NCBI GenBank assembly: GCA_022376925.1
Contig: JAIOJX010000032.1
Location: forward strand, 207,262,939 to 207,326,938
Length of the DNA stretch: 64,000 nucleotides
Source: Tragulus kanchil
Lineage: Eukaryota; Chordata; Mammalia; Artiodactyla; Tragulidae
Direction of reading: 5' to 3'
The notes beneath the pieces were generated by a model. That model was not told the DNA's origin and made no database searches. It saw nothing but the letters and a program-made list of their open reading frames with translations. This document shows, one piece after another, positions 49,522-60,215 of the stretch (positions are counted from its first letter, which is position 1; every line of letters begins with the position of its first letter). The translations under genes and the position numbers were made by a program.

Positions 49522-51684
49522 AGTCCCTGTGCAAGTAATTCTATAATACAGATTACTACTCCATGTACGTACCCTTCACCTCCTCCAAACCTGTACAAAT
49601 TAATATTCCCACCATCAGTACCTAGCTATGCCCTTTCTTTATATCCTCAGCATTACTCCAATCTGATAGGTAAAAAATACTCTCTTGTTTCTACTTGTAT
49701 TTCCCTAATCATTAACGAGATTTTTTTTTACTTTATTAGACATTTCTTTACCCTTAGAGACACAAGGGAAGCCCCTTATTAGATATTTCTTTAATAAGCA
49801 TGCCTTTTATTCTCACAGCTATTCTTCCTTAGTGTTTTCCCTTAATAAGTTAGAGTATACAATATTCTACAAAATCTAAACTTCAAAAACACAGTACACT
49901 TAAAATATTCAGAAAGCTTTACAGGTAAAATAAATACCTAGAATGATGCCATATACCAGAAAATAAAGTACTGGAAATGCCTTAAAATAGTAAGAATCAA
50001 TGCAACTAGTTTAGACTGTAAATGTGTTGAATTTTTAAATTATCTTTTTTAAATGTTTTGCCCAGAACTAAAACAAATATTCTATACAGAAAAGGACAGG
50101 AGTGTACATCCTTTTAAAACATCGAAGGCCACTACTGTCCTACTTACAGAAGCTCTTGTATTATCATTATAATACTCTATCTCAGCACTTTCTTAGAAGA
50201 AGAGCTGGTATTAATACCTGTTGAATAGATAACCAATGAATGAATCAGTAAACAAACTCTGAGAAACAATTTAAATAAATTTATTAAAAAGCTACCATGT
50301 GCAGGTACTGTTCAAACAATGACAAGTACCTAGTCTCACCATGGTTAAGAAGCCTGGCCCATGAACTCATCTTTAGAATCACTTTTTCCCCCAGTATTAA
50401 ATACAAATACTACTTAAAAAGGGAAAAAAAAAAAAACAAAAAACCCCTCTATGCTCTTGGTGTTTAAACTATTTTTCATGGTTTTCAAATTATTACTCAT
50501 TCTGATAAGAATTAACCAAATTATGCTTTAGTTTATGCTAATATACCCACTTCATTCACTCCAATTTTTCTACAGAATATCTCCAATGGTTTTCAAATTA
50601 CATTTCATTACCTTAGGACATACAAAAACCAGTCCCTGTGCAAGTAATTCTATAATACAGATTACTACTCCATGTATCTACCTCCTCCAAACCTGTACAA
50701 ATTAATATTCCCACCATCAGTACCTAGCTATGCCCTTTCTTTATATCCTCAGCATTACTCCAACCTGATAGGTAAAAAATATTCTCTTGTTTCTACTTGT
50801 ATTTCCCTAATCATTAACGAGATTTTTTTTTACTTTATTAGACATTTCTTTACCCTTAGAGACACAAGGGAAGCCCCTTATTAGATATTTCTTTAATAAG
50901 CATGCCTTTTATTCTCACAGCTATTCTTCCTTAGTGTTTTCCCTTAATAAGTTAGAGTATACAATATTCTACAAAATCTAAACTTCAAAAACACAGTACA
51001 CTTAAAATATTCAGAAAGCTTTACAGGTAAAATAAATACCTAGAATGATGCCATATACCAGAAAATAAAGTACTGGAAATGCCTTAAAATAGTAAGAATC
51101 AATGCAACTAGTTTAGACTGTAAATGTGTTGAATTTTTAAATTATCTTTTTTAAATGTTTTGCCCAGAACTAAAACAAATATTCTATACAGAAAAGGACA
51201 GGAGTGTACATCCTTTTAAAACATCGAAGGCCACTACTGTCCTACTTACAGAAGCTCTTGTATTATCATTATAATACTCTATCTCAGCACTTTCTTAGAA
51301 GAAGAGCTGGTATTAATACCTGTTGAATAGATAACCAATGAATGAATCAGTAAACAAACTCTGAGAAACAATTTAAATAAATTTATTAAAAAGCTACCAT
51401 GTGCAGGTACTGTTCAAACAATGACAAGTACCTAGTCTCACCATGGTTAAGAAGCCTGGCCCATGAACTCATCTTTAGAATCACTTTTTCCCCCAGTATT
51501 AAATACAAATACTACTTAAAAAGGGAAAAAAAAAAAACAAAAAACCCCTCTATGCTCTTGGTGTTTAAACTATTTTTCATGGTTTTCAAATTATTACTCA
51601 TTCTGATAAGAATTAACCAAATTATGCTTTAGTTTATGCTAATATACCCACTTCATTCACTCCAATTTTTCTACAGAATATCTC
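49522..51684. repeat. Duplication D13, offset 1102-1109
   Basis: 49522-50630 is repeated at 50631-51684. Seven bases are missing near the start of copy 2 (GTACGTACCCTTCACCTCC versus GTATCTACCTCC), and about 45 non-matching bases end copy 1. Confidence 0.92.
49751..49775 (-). mobile_element. 25-nt tailless SINE-head insertion with 18-bp target duplication
   Basis: On the minus strand it starts GGGGCTTCCCTTGTG, the SINE 5' end, followed by TCTCTAAGGG that I cannot assign. It is flanked by TTATTAGACATTTCTTTA (49733-49750) and TTATTAGATATTTCTTTA (49776-49793), with one mismatch. Its copy inside the duplicated block is at 50853-50877. The SINE match is short, so identification is tentative. Confidence 0.6.
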
Positions 51685-52276
51685 CGTTTTATTTGGAACT
51701 GTTCAAAACTTGCTTATTCAGAGGCTGAACTTCAGAGGTGAAGGTAATCTTAATAACGGCCCCTCCTATGGAAATTCAGAAAACAAACACTTCTGGTGAT
51801 CTCTGATAATTATTGATGTTCACTTTAAACATCCTAAAATGAGAGTATCAACCACATATTTCAACATAAAGTTTGATATGCTCTGATGTATGTCAAATGA
51901 CTGAGAATAAATTTTTACAATAAACAAAGCTTATCATTTTTTACCTATAGTTAATGAATTGTAACATCAACTATTCAAAGTTGGAAGGTACTTCGTAGGA
52001 CAAAATAGGGAAGAGAGTGAAGGAATGTTTTATTTTAAACATGATGGCCAGGCTTCACCAAGAAGGCAACATTTAAAAAGACTTGCAAGAGAATGAGGCA
52101 GGAAACCCCATTCTGGGGCAACAGATTTCCAAGCAAAGGATACAGCACATACAAAAGAGGCTGAGGTGAGTATGCAGTGTTTGCTGGAGGAATAACAAAG
52201 CCAACTGCTGGAGCACAGTTATGGCTGCAAAAGGGAGGCGGGGAGAGGGTTCAAAGAGTGTAAAGCGTTGCAAGCC

Positions 52277-54430
52277 ACTGCAAAAATACTGGTTTTGACT
52301 CTGAAAGGTTTTTGACTTTTAACAGTGTCACTGGCCACTGCACCCCCACCCTCACCCCGCCCCGCCATGTTAAGACTAGAGGAGAACAAGGGTAGAGAAG
52401 TAAAAGACTTTGCAATAAGACTTTGCAATAATCCAGACAAAGTTAGGTGGCCTAGAACAGGTGGTGGTAGTGAAGTGGTAACAAATTATTGGTTTCTAGA
52501 TACACTTTGAATGTAGTCAATTGCTGAGGGATTGTGTGTGTGGTTTAACAGAGATGTGGAGGTCATCTGATTAGCACCGAAATAAATTATATTAAAGAGT
52601 TTAAATTTAAACCACTTAAAGAATACTTGAAAAGTATATTGCCTCACTTTCAGAAGGTGTAAAGCATTTTTATCCACCAAGTATGAAACTTTACAGCCCA
52701 AAGTAACAAAAACAAGCACCTATGTTGGTAGTGCTCCCTTATCTCTAGTGGGGCAGTGGTCAGGCAGGTTTACGTATGCAGCAAAATTCACTGAAATTAA
52801 AATGGACTCATTTTAATGTATGTAAATTTTATTTCAATAAATTTGGTCCTCTCCAAAAAGAAAACAAACTTCTAAAGAAGCTTTATCTTTACCACTCAAC
52901 ATAGGCATGCATTCTGCCTTTCTTTTTCACCTTTTCCTTTTTCTTCTTTTAAATCATTTTTTTCTACATTACTGAGAATACCATTACTCTTTATATGCAT
53001 TCCTCCATTATAGATTTACCCTGATAGAGACAAAGTATTTTACCAGGGACAGACTTAGAAGCTAACCTCATCAGGACAAATTTCTGCAATGTTAAGAAGC
53101 AAATGCACCAACAGATTCTTCTCAGCAAACACTTACACACAACTTACCCATTAATTCCATAAAATATCTAGCTCCAGTTATGTGCCAGGTTCTTTTCTAA
53201 CATTATTTTTATCAGTTTGTTTGTTTTGCCTCTAAGTCATCGTTTATTTTTCATCAATTTTTATTCTTTGGCATGTGTGGACCGGCCTCCCATTGCAGTG
53301 GCCTCTTGTTGCAGAGCACTGGTTCTGGGGCATCTAAGTAACTGGACACACCAGCCCAGCATTCTCGGTTAAGTACTGCAAAAACGGGTTTTGGACTCTG
53401 AAAGGTTTTTGACTTTTAACAGTGTCACTGGCCACTGCACCCCCACCCTCACCCCGCCCCGCCATGTTAAGACTAGAGGAGAACAAGGGTAGAGAAGTAA
53501 AAGACTTTGCAATAAGACTTTGCAATAATCCAGACAAAGTTAGGTGGCCTAGAACAGGTGGTGGTAGTGAAGTGGTAACAAATTATTGGTTTCTAGATAC
53601 ACTTTGAATGTAGTCAATTGCTGAGGGATTGTGTGTGTGGTTTAACAGAGATGTGGAGGTCATCTGATTAGCACCGAAATAAATTATATTAAAGAGTTTA
53701 AATTTAAACCACTTAAAGAATACTTGAAAAGTATATTGCCTCACTTTCAGAAGGTGTAAAGCATTTTTATCCACCAAGTATGAAACTTTACAGCCCAAAG
53801 TAACAAAAACAAGCACCTATGTTGGTAGTGCTCCCTTATCTCTAGTGGGGCAGTGGTCAGGCAGGTTTACGTATGCAGCAAAATTCACTGAAATTAAAAT
53901 GGACTCATTTTAATGTATGTAAATTTTATTTCAATAAATTTGGTCCTCTCCAAAAAGAAAACAAACTTCTAAAGAAGCTTTATCTTTACCACTCAACATA
54001 GGCATGCATTCTGCCTTTCTTTTTCACCTTTTCCTTTTTCTTCTTTTAAATCATTTTTTTCTACATTACTGAGAATACCATTACTCTTTATATGCATTCC
54101 TCCATTATAGATTTACCCTGATAGAGACAAAGTATTTTACCAGGGACAGACTTAGAAGCTAACCTCATCAGGACAAATTTCTGCAATGTTAAGAAGCAAA
54201 TGCACCAACAGATTCTTCTCAGCAAACACTTACACACAACTTACCCATTAATTCCATAAAATATCTAGCTCCAGTTATGTGCCAGGTTCTTTTCTAACAT
54301 TATTTTTATCAGTTTGTTTGTTTTGCCTCTAAGTCATCGTTTATTTTTCATCAATTTTTATTCTTTGGCATGTGTGGACCGGCCTCCCATTGCAGTGGCC
54401 TCTCTTGTTGCAGAGCACTGGTTCTGGGCG
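52277..54430. repeat. Duplication D14, offset 1097
   Basis: About 52277-53374 is repeated from 53375 onward. Copy 1 ends in a corrupted SINE; copy 2 starts with GGGTTTTGGACTC for GGTTTTGACTC. Confidence 0.92.
53250..53350 (-). mobile_element. SINE remnant degraded at a duplication junction
   Basis: Same insertion as 54343-54573 but with the head side replaced by scrambled sequence (GGGGCATCTAAGTAACTGG for GGGCGCATGCACTCC...). It ends at the block junction near 53375. Confidence 0.75.
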
Positions 54431-54573
54431 CATGCACTCCAGAGCACAGGCTTGTAACTGGACACACCAGCCCAGACATTTCTCTGCATGTGGTATATTC
54501 CCAGGCCAGGGATCGAACCAGTGCCCACTGCAAGGCGGACTCTTTACCCACTGGACCACCAGGGAAGCCCCTT
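54343..54573 (-). mobile_element. SINE, GGTCCAGTGG-head subtype, antisense
   Basis: Minus-strand head GGGGCTTCCCTGGTGGTCCA, GCATGCGCCCAGAACCAGTG body and AAAGAATAAAAATTGATGAA tail. TTTCATCAATT / TTTCATCAGTT flanks form an imperfect target duplication. An identical copy is at 55451-55681. Confidence 0.9.
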
Positions 54574-55450
54574 TCATCAGTTCTTAAAAAGCAAATGTTA
54601 AGCTATGTATAGTTATATAGCCAATCCAGTTGCTCTACATTAGATATAAATGATTATTAGTGTAGCACATACTGTTTCCTACTTTGTTTATAGTCTTCAA
54701 GGTAAAACGGACTGACATAACTCCCCCAGCCTAAGCAAAGCAAGCCTAACTCTAGAGAGATTAGTGGTAGTCTAGAGCTAAGGTGGAAATAGGGATGACT
54801 TGTAAACCACACAAAAAATGATCCTTTGGGATAATGGGTGCACATCTCTGCACATACACTAAAAATCCCTGACGTGTACATTACAATGAACGTGTTATAT
54901 ATGTCAATTATACCTTAATAAGCTGCTTTAAAAAAAGTAATACCAACTCAGGACACTTTCAGGGAAAACCCAATGAAGATCCACGGACTACACTATACCA
55001 ATATTAATTTCCTGATTTTGATCACTATACATAACTTAATTAAGAGAATAACCTTTTAGGAAATACTTAAGTATTTGGGGTTAAGAGAGGTTAAGAGGGA
55101 CACCACATGTGCAATTTACTAGGAAAAGATTTCAGAAGAAATCTATGAAGATAAAAGGAGAGAAGATAGAGCAAATGAGTAAAATGTTAACATTTGAGGA
55201 ATCTGGGTAAAAGGAGAAAATGAAAGAAAAAAGAGCCAAATGAGTAAAATTACCTAATGGGTTAAGCTAACCTCATCAGGACAAATTTCTGCAATGTTAA
55301 GAAGCAAATGCACCAACAGATTCTTCTCAGCAAACACTTACACACAACTTACCCATTAATTCCATAAAATATCTAGCTCCAGTTATGTGCCAGGTTCTTT
55401 TCTAACATTATTTTTATCAGTTTGTTTGTTTTGCCTCTAAGTCATCGTTT

Positions 55451-55681
55451 ATTTTTCATCAATTTTTATTCTTTGGCATGTGTGGACCGGCCTCCCATTG
55501 CAGTGGCCTCTCTTGTTGCAGAGCACTGGTTCTGGGCGCATGCACTCCAGAGCACAGGCTTGTAACTGGACACACCAGCCCAGACATTTCTCTGCATGTG
55601 GTATATTCCCAGGCCAGGGATCGAACCAGTGCCCACTGCAAGGCGGACTCTTTACCCACTGGACCACCAGGGAAGCCCCTT
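55451..55681 (-). mobile_element. Second copy of the same antisense SINE
   Basis: Identical to 54343-54573 at offset 1108; part of the duplicated block. Confidence 0.9.
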
Positions 55682-56169
55682 TCATCAGTTCTTAAAAAGC
55701 AAATGTTAAGCTATGTATAGTTATATAGCCAATCCAGTTGCTCTACATTAGATATAAATGATTATTAGTGTAGCACATACTGTTTCCTACTTTGTTTATA
55801 GTCTTCAAGGTAAAACGGACTGACATAACTCCCCCAGCCTAAGCAAAGCAAGCCTAACTCTAGAGAGATTAGTGGTAGTCTAGAGCTAAGGTGGAAATAG
55901 GGATGACTTGTAAACCACACAAAAAATGATCCTTTGGGATAATGGGTGCACATCTCTGCACATACACTAAAAATCCCTGACGTGTACATTACAATGAACG
56001 TGTTATATATGTCAATTATACCTTAATAAGCTGCTTTAAAAAAAGTAATACCAACTCAGGACACTTTCAGGGAAAACCCAATGAAGATCCACGGACTACA
56101 CTATACCAATATTAATTTCCTGATTTTGATCACTATACATAACTTAATTAAGAGAATAACCTTTTAGGA

Positions 56170-56395
56170 AATACTTAAGTATTTGGGGTTAAGAGAGGTT
56201 AAGAGGGACACCACATGTGCAATTTACTAGGAAAAGATTTCAGAAGAAATCTATGAAGATAAAAGGAGAGAAGATAGAGCAAATGAGTAAAATGTTAACA
56301 TTTGAGGAATCTGGGTGAAAGATATTTGAGAATTCTTCGTACAACTTTTTTTTTAAGCTTGAAATTACGTCAAAATAAAAACTTAAAGAGCAACA
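56170..56395 (+). mobile_element. Old L1M-like 3' end
   Basis: GCAAATGAGTAAAATGTTAA, CATTTGAGGAATCTGGGTGA, ATTCTTCGTACAACTTTTTT and GAAATTACGTCAAAATAAAA follow the familiar L1M terminal pattern. A partial copy lies at about 55085-55215. Confidence 0.55.
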
Positions 56396-56746
56396 ACAAT
56401 AATTCTGATTAGTGAAATACATTCTTATTTTGAATACACTCAAAATTCAAAAGAAAAGTTAGAAAAAAAGCTATTCAAAAACTTTGAGGAATCCATCAAA
56501 ATTCTCTTATGAATGGCAGCGATAGTATCAGAAAAAACTACTGAGAAATTACAAAAGCAGCATGTTTTTATAAAATATTAAAAGAGTCAACGATTATTTT
56601 CACTTCTACAGTAGAAAAGTCAGTACCTTTTTCTCTAAATTATGTGTAAATGAAAAAGGTATATGAAATATAGCTAATTTGCCTGTGGCCAAAAAAAGAA
56701 AAAGGAAGTAATTCATTTTCTGGGGTTACCAATTTCATGAAAATAC

Positions 56747-58935
56747 CAACTAACATCTTAATCTACTTTTCTTTACGAAAGCTTTCAACACAGGTCACCT
56801 CATTTAGCCTCCCAAATTACATACTGTAAATATATTATTCTCCTTCAACAAATGAGGAAGCTAACTTGTCCAAAAAACACAGTAAGTGGGTAAGGACGCC
56901 AAGGTCCCCACCATCCTGAAATTTCCAATCCAAGGGCTGGGGCTGTTTCTGCTTATCACAATGCAACTTCCTAATAATACCAAGGATTAACTATGATTTT
57001 ATAAAACTCTATCCAGGGTACACTAGAAGAAATGTTAGAGTTGGGGATAGGTTCTTGTGCCTCACCGGAAATTCTTAAACAACAAACTATCAGTTAATAT
57101 GCACTCAACACTGTTACTCGGTAGTGCACTAAGGATTTTACACATATGTCCTTTTCAGTTAATTTCCAATTCCAATAACCTATGGGGTGGACATTATTAA
57201 TAATTCTCCCTTTATAGGTGAAGAAAACCAAGGCTTCCAAAAAAGCTGATTGAATTAGAATAGCACAGTATCTCCTTGAATCGTGAGGCACTACTATCGA
57301 CCCAATTGAATGCCTTTCTATGCCTCTGACCATTTTGGAAACAACCTTTTGGAAATTAAAGCTCTCAAAACAATATAAAAACTGTTTATACACCAATACC
57401 TCACAATACATCACACTCTAGCAGCCTCGTGCAAGACAAGTCCAATCTCCTCCCTTCTTCTGGTAGGCTCCATTCTGCCCACTTATCAAAATGGCTTTTC
57501 CGTGGCAATATAAAACCATATTACATAACTCCAAAATCATCTTCATACTCCTAGAATTAGCTCTAAAAACGGATTTTAAAAGCACTAATAAAGACCAGGA
57601 TGAGAACGAAATAACATATTTTAACACCGAGCCTGGACCTCCCCTAGAATCAATGGAGAGAGTACTGTAACCTCCAATGGAGGAAGGGGGCAGGGCCACA
57701 ACACAATCTTAGCCAAGCAAACCAACCGGGAAGGTGGCAGAAACGCTGGGCAGCAGCTAAATTCAAGTCGGGGGCGGGGGGAGGGAGGGCAGTTCACTCG
57801 GTGGCGGGCTTTAGATGACCAGAGAGGAACAGAAAGAAATCAACTAACATCTTAATCTACTCTTCTTTACGAAAGCTTTCAACACAGGTCACCTCATTTA
57901 GCCTCCCAAATTACATACTGTAAATATATTATTCTCCTTCAACAAATGAGGAAGCTAACTTGTCCAAAAAACACAGTAAGTGGGTAAGGACGCCAAGGTC
58001 CCCACCATCCTGAAATTTCCAATCCAAGGGCTGGGGCTGTTTCTGCTTATCACAATGCAACTTCCTAATAATACCAAGGATTAACTATGATTTTATAAAA
58101 CTCTATCCAGGGTACACTAGAAGAAATGTTAGAGTTGGGGATAGGTTCTTGTGCCTCACCGGAAATTCTTAAACAACAAACTATCAGTTAATATGCACTC
58201 AACACTGTTACTCGGTAGTGCACTAAGGATTTTACACATATGTCCTTTTCAGTTAATTTCCAATTCCAATAACCTATGGGGTGGACATTATTAATAATTC
58301 TCCCTTTATAGGTGAAGAAAACCAAGGCTTCCAAAAAAGCTGATTGAATTAGAATAGCACAGTATCTCCTTGAATCGTGAGGCACTACTATCGACCCAAT
58401 TGAATGCCTTTCTATGCCTCTGACCATTTTGGAAACAACCTTTTGGAAATTAAAGCTCTCAAAACAATATAAAAACTGTTTATACACCAATACCTCACAA
58501 TACATCACACTCTAGCAGCCTCGTGCAAGACAAGTCCAATCTCCTCCCTTCTTCTGGTAGGCTCCATTCTGCCCACTTATCAAAATGGCTTTTCCGTGGC
58601 AATATAAAACCATATTACATAACTCCAAAATCATCTTCATACTCCTAGAATTAGCTCTAAAAACGGATTTTAAAAGCACTAATAAAGACCAGGATGAAAA
58701 CGAAATAACATATTTTAACACCGAGCCTGGACCTCCCCTAGAATCAATGGAGAGAGTACTGTAACCTCCAATGGAGGAAGGGGGCAGGGCCACAACACAA
58801 TCTTAGCCAAGCAAACCAACCGGGAAGGTGGCAGAAACGCTGGGCAGCAGCTAAATTCAAGTCGGGGGCGGGGGGAGGGAGGGCAGTTCACTCGGTGGCG
58901 GGCTTTAGATGACCAGAGAGGAACAGAAAGAAATC
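56747..58935. repeat. Duplication D16, offset 1094
   Basis: 56747-57840 is repeated at 57841-58935, with one or two substitutions (for example CTTTTCTTT versus CTCTTCTTT). It stops at the edge of the CpG island. Confidence 0.92.
57768..57791 (+). repeat. G-quadruplex-capable tract near exon 1 (copy at about 58862-58885)
   Basis: The plus strand reads GGGGGCGGGGGGAGGGAGGG, four G-runs with loops of 1-2 nt. The gene is transcribed leftward, so the G-rich strand is the template. It lies about 0.6 kb into intron 1 in the copy nearest the promoter; the further copy is part of the duplication. Confidence 0.75.
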
Positions 58936-59645
58936 AGTTGGTGGCCAGTCCCGCGCCAAAAAGGGTGGGTGCTGGCCGGCTCCTAGGCAGAGCCTGGAGC
59001 ACTTGTACCCTAGGCCCGCAATATCTACCGGAGGGTTTCTGCAGGCTCAGGTTAGAAAGGGGCCACAGGAAAGGGCTCCCCAGGAGTCGACCGCTTGTTT
59101 TGTGGAAAACGCGGAGTCCAGAACGGGCCGAGGCCACTCCGTGGCGAGCCGTGGAAAGGAAAAGGAAAGTGGGCGACAATGCAAGGAGGAAGGCTGTGCC
59201 AGTAGGTCCGGCCTCCACCGGCTACTGCTAGGCCCACTGATTCTCGAAGCCTGAAAGAAGTGGAGAAACCCAAGCCTCGTGCCCGTCCCCTCCCCCATCC
59301 TGAACCCCCCGCCCCCTGCCTTACCCGCATCCCACCCGGGCCCTTTCACAGCCGCCCAGGCTTTCCCTTCTCCCCGAGCCGAAGTAGTACCCGGTCTCCC
59401 GGTTTCCACACCCGTGCTGAGGCGTGAACTCACCAGCCGCTGAGGATACGGGACTGTCTTCGCGGTCCTTCGGGCTCCAGGTTACGACTGGGCTCCACCG
59501 GTTCGAGTTTTCTGCGAGCCGCTAGACGGGAGACTGGTTCCAAAGCGCCGACTCGCACAGGCCGCAAACACAGCCGCGCTGCGCGGGTAGCTTCTGGAGG
59601 TCTTCCTACTGCCCGGCATGCACTGCGGCTAGGGGCGTGGAGCGA
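58930..59645. promoter_or_regulatory. CpG island over RBM25 exon 1 and start of intron 1
   Basis: CG dinucleotides are frequent here (many CGG, GCG and CCG contexts) and the GC content is high, while the rest of the window is AT-rich and CpG-poor. The island starts just after a 1.1-kb duplicated block ends (58935), so it appears once. It coincides with the exon 1 donor, as expected for a ubiquitously expressed splicing-factor gene. Confidence 0.8.
59434..59630 (-). other. RBM25: RBM25 exon 1, non-coding 5' UTR (5' end approximate)
   Basis: On the minus strand a strong donor, CTG|GTGAGT, places the exon end at 59434 inside the CpG-rich block. No ATG-initiated frame joins RBM25 here; the ATG is in exon 2, so this exon should be untranslated leader. 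The 5' boundary is inferred from the CpG density and a promoter element near 59606-59628, and could be off by tens of bases. Transcript 5' ends are not visible in the sequence. Confidence 0.7.
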
Positions 59646-59850
59646 AGGATCATAGAGAAGAGCGCAGCTAGATAGTCTTCACTCTTGGCTCTGAATCAGC
59701 ACGCAGCTCCGAATAACCATAGAGATGGAGCGCCTAATCAGGGTTAGAAAGTCTCCAGCTGTAACTTCCGACCTACCCAGCCATTTTTGATTGGAGCTGA
59801 TTGAGTTAGGATTAGGCGACGCCATCTTGAGGTCAAGGTTCCGGCTGGAC
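59600..59850 (-). promoter_or_regulatory. RBM25: RBM25 proximal promoter with CCAAT, YY1-like and ZNF143/THAP11-like elements
   Basis: There is no TATA box at a usable distance. On the minus strand CCAATCA lies near 59788-59794 and CAAGATGGCG (YY1-like) near 59820-59829. On the plus strand 59606-59628 reads CTACTGCCCGGCATGCACT and resembles the SBS element bound by ZNF143/THAP11 close to housekeeping start sites, though it is shortened relative to the consensus. These elements fit a constitutive CpG-island promoter firing leftward. Motif calls are by eye. Confidence 0.5.
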
Positions 59851-60215
59851 TCGGTGTGAGGGAATGTTAGACGCTTTACTACTTTCCATGGTTTGTGTTT
59901 TGGGGATTAGAACATTGTTCTGTAGCTCATTGAGGTTCGATGGGCTGATAACTGGGCTTCACCCAGGTCCTCAGTAGAAACACCAGGTACTAATAGTTGA
60001 AAACTACTGTGGATACCAAAAGATACGTGTCAAAGTCTGTGGTCGCTTTCAAAAAGTGTGCAGATACGTACACAAACACGTAGCTCATGTGCTCTTGGTA
60101 GGGCCAAAGCAGCGGCTAAATATGTTTGAAATTCCCAAAATGACCTGTAAATAACATTTAACGCATAGAACTTCACTTATTAGATTAATTGAAATAATCA
60201 CAATTGATTAGATTA
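59851..60215. other. Unassigned upstream flank of RBM25
   Basis: The CpG density falls away and I recognise no repeat or exon. A bidirectional transcript from the CpG island could begin here, but nothing in the sequence shows it. Confidence 0.5.

Larger units (their letters stand above)
54156..56317. repeat. Duplication D15, offset 1108
   Basis: 54156-55263 is repeated from 55264 to about 56317. The start AAGCTAACCTCATCAGGACA also occurs near 53059 through D14. About 60 bases before 55264 do not match copy 2. Confidence 0.92.
48059..59433 (-). other. RBM25 intron 1
   Basis: The largest intron in the window. It contains duplications at 49522-51684, 52277-54430, 54156-56317 and 56747-58935, one antisense SINE present in three copies, a tiny SINE-head insertion (49751-49775), an L1M-like 3' end and, close to exon 1, a G-rich tract. 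About 48059-49520 and 51690-52270 are unique AT-rich sequence. Confidence 0.78.

Noticed and set aside
52325..53607. GC-rich CACCCCCACCCTCACCCCGCCCC as a second promoter
   Set aside because: It is a short C-rich run without CpG-island context, first exon or conserved elements, and it is doubled by D14.
57094..58793. ORFs of 93-106 codons on the minus strand, present twice
   Set aside because: They look like a conserved pair only because of the 1094-bp duplication. There is no homology I recognise, no splice context and no start context.
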